Part shown: piece by piece, positions 60,735-64,000 of the stretch
How the letters are laid out: each line of letters starts with the position of its first letter
How positions within the stretch are numbered: the first letter of the stretch is position 1
NCBI GenBank assembly: GCA_029582155.1
Contig: CM055895.1
Coordinates: 14,746,787 to 14,810,786, forward strand
Direction of reading: 5' to 3'
DNA length: 64,000 bases
Source of the DNA: Panopea generosa
Lineage: Eukaryota > Mollusca > Bivalvia > Adapedonta > Hiatellidae
Translations under genes and position numbers: made by a program
Notes under the pieces: generated by a model
Databases searched by the model: none
What the model saw: only the letters and a program-made list of their open reading frames with translations
What the model was told of the DNA's origin: nothing

Positions 60735-62935
60735 AAAAGTTAGCTAGTCATTGTATCGAACAACAGGGATTGCATTTTGAACTAGTCTCAAATTCAAATT
60801 CTCAACAAAAATTTAATTTTTTACCCTGACTTGTTATATAAAAACAACAACAACATACAATTGAGACTGCACCAAAGTGAGAAGCCGACAATAAAATCAA
60901 ATTATGTTGTATGTAATGTTCACGTGAATGATTGAAGTTATTACAATGCTGTTAAATGTAGTACTGGGGTTAATTGTTTTCTAGTGTGTTTCCCGAAAGA
61001 CTAATATAATTACTGATTAAATTTTAGATGGTTTTTGATTTAGGTTAATCTAAATTTAATTTAACTTTTAATTGTTTGCTCTATTGCGACCAAAAAGGCT
61101 TAAAGTTATTCTTTGATCGTAAGAACGGCAGATTATGAGACTTGATATAGACAGGAAATAATCGCAATAGGTTTTTCGCCTGAACTCAAATTATTTTAAA
61201 CATTCATGAATTTTTCTTTATATAAGTAAGAGGTTTATACTATAATAAATATGAGTTAAGCAATTTGTTTATTTTTAAGAAACAAAAATACACTAAAACA
61301 TTTGTAGATATCTGTAGAAATTAAACATATAGCACGTTACATGACAGTATGCTTTTTAACTTGGTTACTAAAAAAAAACAATCTTTCATTTTATGAATAT
61401 ATATAAATTTTCATTCAATTTTAATAATATTTTGAATTTCATGAATAAACTGTAACACCATAACGATTGCGAATTAAGAAAGTCTTAATATCTGTATTTT
61501 ATCAACAGGAAACCATCAGGACAACAATAAAGCTTTTAATCGCTTTAATGTATAAGTTGAACCCGGCTCACCTCAGTTGGCATTACGCCCAATGTTCAAA
61601 AGGTATCGCCAGTACAATTCAAGCTGTTTTCCTTGTACACGTTATTTTTATCAGACTATATTTTGACATGTTATATATATAGAATGATCTCAAATATACA
61701 CAAATTGTTTATGACTTTTTCTTATTATTATTACAAAGTTCATATTGGGGTGCCATTTTCATGAGTATACATTTTTTAGATAGCTTGTCTGCACGGCATA
61801 CATTAGAATACTTAATGTCTCAAATCACTTTTACATTTTCCCATGGGGCTCGATTGTTACTTTAGGGCCAAATTCCTATTGAAAACCCATAACCTACAGT
61901 ATGTCTCTGAGCTTGAATTCTTCATTGGTCCAATATCTTCAATTTCAAAAAGACAAAAAAACAACATTTATTGATCATTTTGTTTTAAATTCATTTCTGT
62001 TAGACCTATCGACCTCCAGAGTATTAATATGCACACAATCGGACCTCGATGTCAATATTGGCACATAGCTGGCTAGAAAACTCATATCAGTATCACATTT
62101 TCAGTTTTTACCTTTGTAGTATTTGCTTTTATAGACATTGTTTCAAGGTCACTCATTAATTATTGATTGTATTAGTTTGATAACTTTATATTGGAGCCAT
62201 GATAGTAGTACTTATGTGGGATATTTGCTAATCAGGCGAGACTACACAAATAGTCAATATAGTATGAGATACGTATGTACATGTATATTGTGTTGCACTT
62301 GGTGATACATCAAATACTAGTTAACATACATCAAACTGTCAAATAACTGTCCAGGGTATCCGCCTTGTATAAATCTACCTTTTGGTAAATGTGACTTTTG
62401 TATATTTATGTTAGTTTATCGTGTAAAAGAGAATTAGTTTTTTTAGTCTCAGTTTAGGTTTAGGTATTCTAGTACATGATAACCTCAGTCGAATGTCAAA
62501 CAAATGCACAACATATTTCTTTAGAAAATGCTGTGAAGTTTTGTATTTTATCTCCAATTGCATCTCGTAAAAGTATTGGAATGACACTCATTAGAATTCT
62601 AAAACATTTTAAAAGGCGGAGGATAATTCTGTATCGTTGTAATAAAAATATTTCTTAACTACGTTTTAATTACACATAAATATGCCAGACAAACATCAAG
62701 GGAGTGAAATTCATACAATAGACGTTTCACACGCCGTAGAGTTTTAAATATGATTTTAATTAACTTATACAAAAATAGTTTGAAACAAAGTTAATATTGT
62801 AAGAAGAAGATATTACGGCAGTTTATTCTCATTATGGTCTCAATCATTGGAATAAAGCATATGCTCATGGTTGTGCTTTCTCGCAGCTGCTGCTGGTTTT
62901 ATTGTTATGTTAATAGTCGTGTATTTGTACATAAT

Positions 62936-62938
<3 letters not shown>
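60735..62938. other. Unassigned AT-rich DNA
   Basis: A short AACAACAACAAC run lies at 60843-60855. The small open frames at 61467-61682 and 62476-62658 are unsupported. No RNA gene seen. Confidence 0.4.

Positions 62939-62985
<47 letters not shown>
62939..62985. repeat. (GA)n microsatellite
   Basis: About 22 perfect AG units, translated spuriously as RERERE in a 77-residue frame. Confidence 0.97.
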
Positions 62986-62987
<2 letters not shown>

Positions 62988-62989
62988 AT

Positions 62990-63558
62990 CACACGGTCGA
63001 ATATCACTTGACTCGTATTGGTAACTTTTCTAAAAAAGAAACCATATTAATGTATTTTAGGTTATAATTTTTATTTCGATTTTGTGTAATACACACCAAT
63101 GGAAAATTAACATTACATCAGCGTAACAACGGCTTCATTAGAAGTGTACATATCATCATCGTAAACAGAAGCCACACCAGAAACATAAACGGCAAACTAT
63201 GTAGTAACAGCAACGATAACGATATGGATAAAAAAAACTACTGCTGAACTGCTATGTTGTTTACTTCCTATTGAAATATTTACTTAATCGATTTAGAATC
63301 GCAAATGCCGATTATAAGTGTTAGCAATAAGAATATAAAAAGCATAATCTGTGTAAATGTCATTGATATATCGCACTACGTTAGCACATCACAACGTTCT
63401 GAATACCAACGGTGCTTCATATCAAATTCACAAATTAGTACCTTGTATGTGACCCCTTATCGCAATGCATGTTTGACGTCTACGCAGGTGCCAATATCAT
63501 AATGGCGATCGGCATTGCTCCGACGATGCTAAAGTATTTTTCGTTGTTGATACTAACA
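62990..63558. other. Unassigned DNA
   Basis: Nothing recognised. The two overlapping 65-residue frames (63305-63502 and 63469-63666) are unsupported, the second running into the mariner end. Confidence 0.4.
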
Positions 63559-63632
63559 TATACGAGAGGTGTTCAAAATGTTCTGTGTATTTGCCCTCTA
63601 ACCATTAATAACTATTTAAATCGCTACTGTCT

Positions 63633-63890
63633 TTATTTTATACCCTTAAAGTACTTTCCCCGGTGATTAGAAATACATAACTTTAGTCTGTGGATTCATT
63701 TCCAAAAGCGTCACGTTAGGCTAATTAAGGTGTAATAGGAAGGCACTGGTTTGTGGCAAAACCAAGAGTCTGCCGGGGCCTATATCTATCACCAGAGAAG
63801 AAGTTTTTCAATTTGGGAAAGAAAAAGAAGTCACATGGGGTAAGGTCTGGAGACCTGTATTTGGTCGGAGCACAACAAACATATATTTTT
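63633..63890 (-). pseudogene. Mariner transposase C-terminal fragment
   Basis: Read on the minus strand from about 63880: YRSPDLTPCDFFFFPKLK, with the third acidic catalytic residue of the D34D triad in PCDF; NFFSGDRYR; a diverged stretch; then IHRLKLCISN and KYFKGIK with a stop at 63633-63635. This is the classical order of the mariner C-terminus. A TGA replaces the usual Trp codon before IHR, and a frameshift lies just upstream, so it is inactive. Confidence 0.85.
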
Positions 63891-63914
63891 TAAGGATGGC
63901 CCCAGTCACTTAAT

Positions 63915-64000
63915 TCAAACTTGTGCGCCTCTTGCTTGACAATGCCCCCAGCGCACACCTCTGTTCTTCTGACGCATTTTTGAAGTCTGAAAAAGTTACA
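63915..64000 (+). pseudogene. Mariner transposase central fragment, opposite strand
   Basis: Plus-strand text VRLLLDNAPSAH followed by FLKSEKVT, the block around the second catalytic Asp of mariner transposases, which normally sits about 34 residues before the PCDF Asp. Here it faces away from the C-terminal fragment at 63633-63890, so one of them is inverted or two elements abut. The window ends before the next motif. Confidence 0.75.

Larger units (their letters stand above)
63561..64000. mobile_element. Mariner-like element remnant, rearranged, continues past window
   Basis: The left border at about 63561-63584 reads TACGAGAGGTGTTCAAAATG, matching the CGAGG-GGTGTTCAAAA style of mariner terminal repeats and preceded by TA, the mariner target. 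Inside are transposase fragments on opposite strands (separate entries). The right end lies beyond 64000. Confidence 0.75.

Overview
The window looks like intergenic, repeat-dominated DNA from a bivalve mollusc. The evidence is: AT-rich sequence; two tRNA-derived SINEs whose bodies and tails resemble bivalve families; a decayed dispersed repeat with GTCTGTCCGTC-type and AAGTGTGACCTTGACC-type words that I associate with molluscan genomes; several decayed LINEs; a mariner remnant; and a decayed Crypton/DUF3504-type tyrosine recombinase. There are no bacterial features such as operons or Shine-Dalgarno sites. I found no host protein gene that I would call intact. Species was not determined.

Layout. 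1-3.75 kb: a 21-bp minisatellite split in two by a decayed jockey/CR1-like LINE. 3.87-5.96 kb: an element with about 0.6-kb inverted arms and a 0.9-kb non-coding centre. 6.73-7.41 kb: a SINE ending in about 390 bp of almost pure (AAC)n. 8.4-12.3 kb: decayed dispersed molluscan repeats. 13.0-14.0 kb: a small TIR element sitting inside a GT/GTGC microsatellite, then a degenerate AT-rich minisatellite. 14.4-18.3 kb: two copies of a diverged segment flanking a 90-bp satellite (about 23 units); the second copy also contains a SINE. 18.9-19.9 kb: a minus-strand L1-like LINE remnant. 21.7-26.1 kb: a large 38-bp satellite whose unit carries a dyad, abutted by a 5'-truncated L1-like LINE (26.1-28.0 kb). 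30.2-32.5 kb: a 31-bp minisatellite carrying dozens of TGACTCA (AP-1/TRE) sites. 33.5-34.3 kb: imperfect (AAC)n tracts and a CRE/CCAAT cluster. 38.1-42.4 kb: a duplicated segment whose second copy is split by about 3.2 kb containing a decayed coding-like stretch. 44.6-46.9 kb: TACG-rich, 86-bp and 30/24-bp arrays. 48.7-49.85 kb: the recombinase pseudogene. 50.4-52.4 kb: a 51-bp satellite, a TATACGTTTCT array and a LINE scrap. 56-63 kb: mostly unique-looking AT-rich DNA. 63.56-64.0 kb: an inverted mariner remnant running off the window.

Most long open frames here come from tandem repeats whose unit length is a multiple of three (21, 30/24, 51 and 90 bp, and the AAC tract), so all units share one frame with no stop. 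These arrays should not be annotated as genes. The biology of the window is therefore repeat biology: minisatellite expansion and higher-order duplication, transposon insertion into satellites, and possible transcription-factor binding by satellite DNA. No cooperating set of genes was found.
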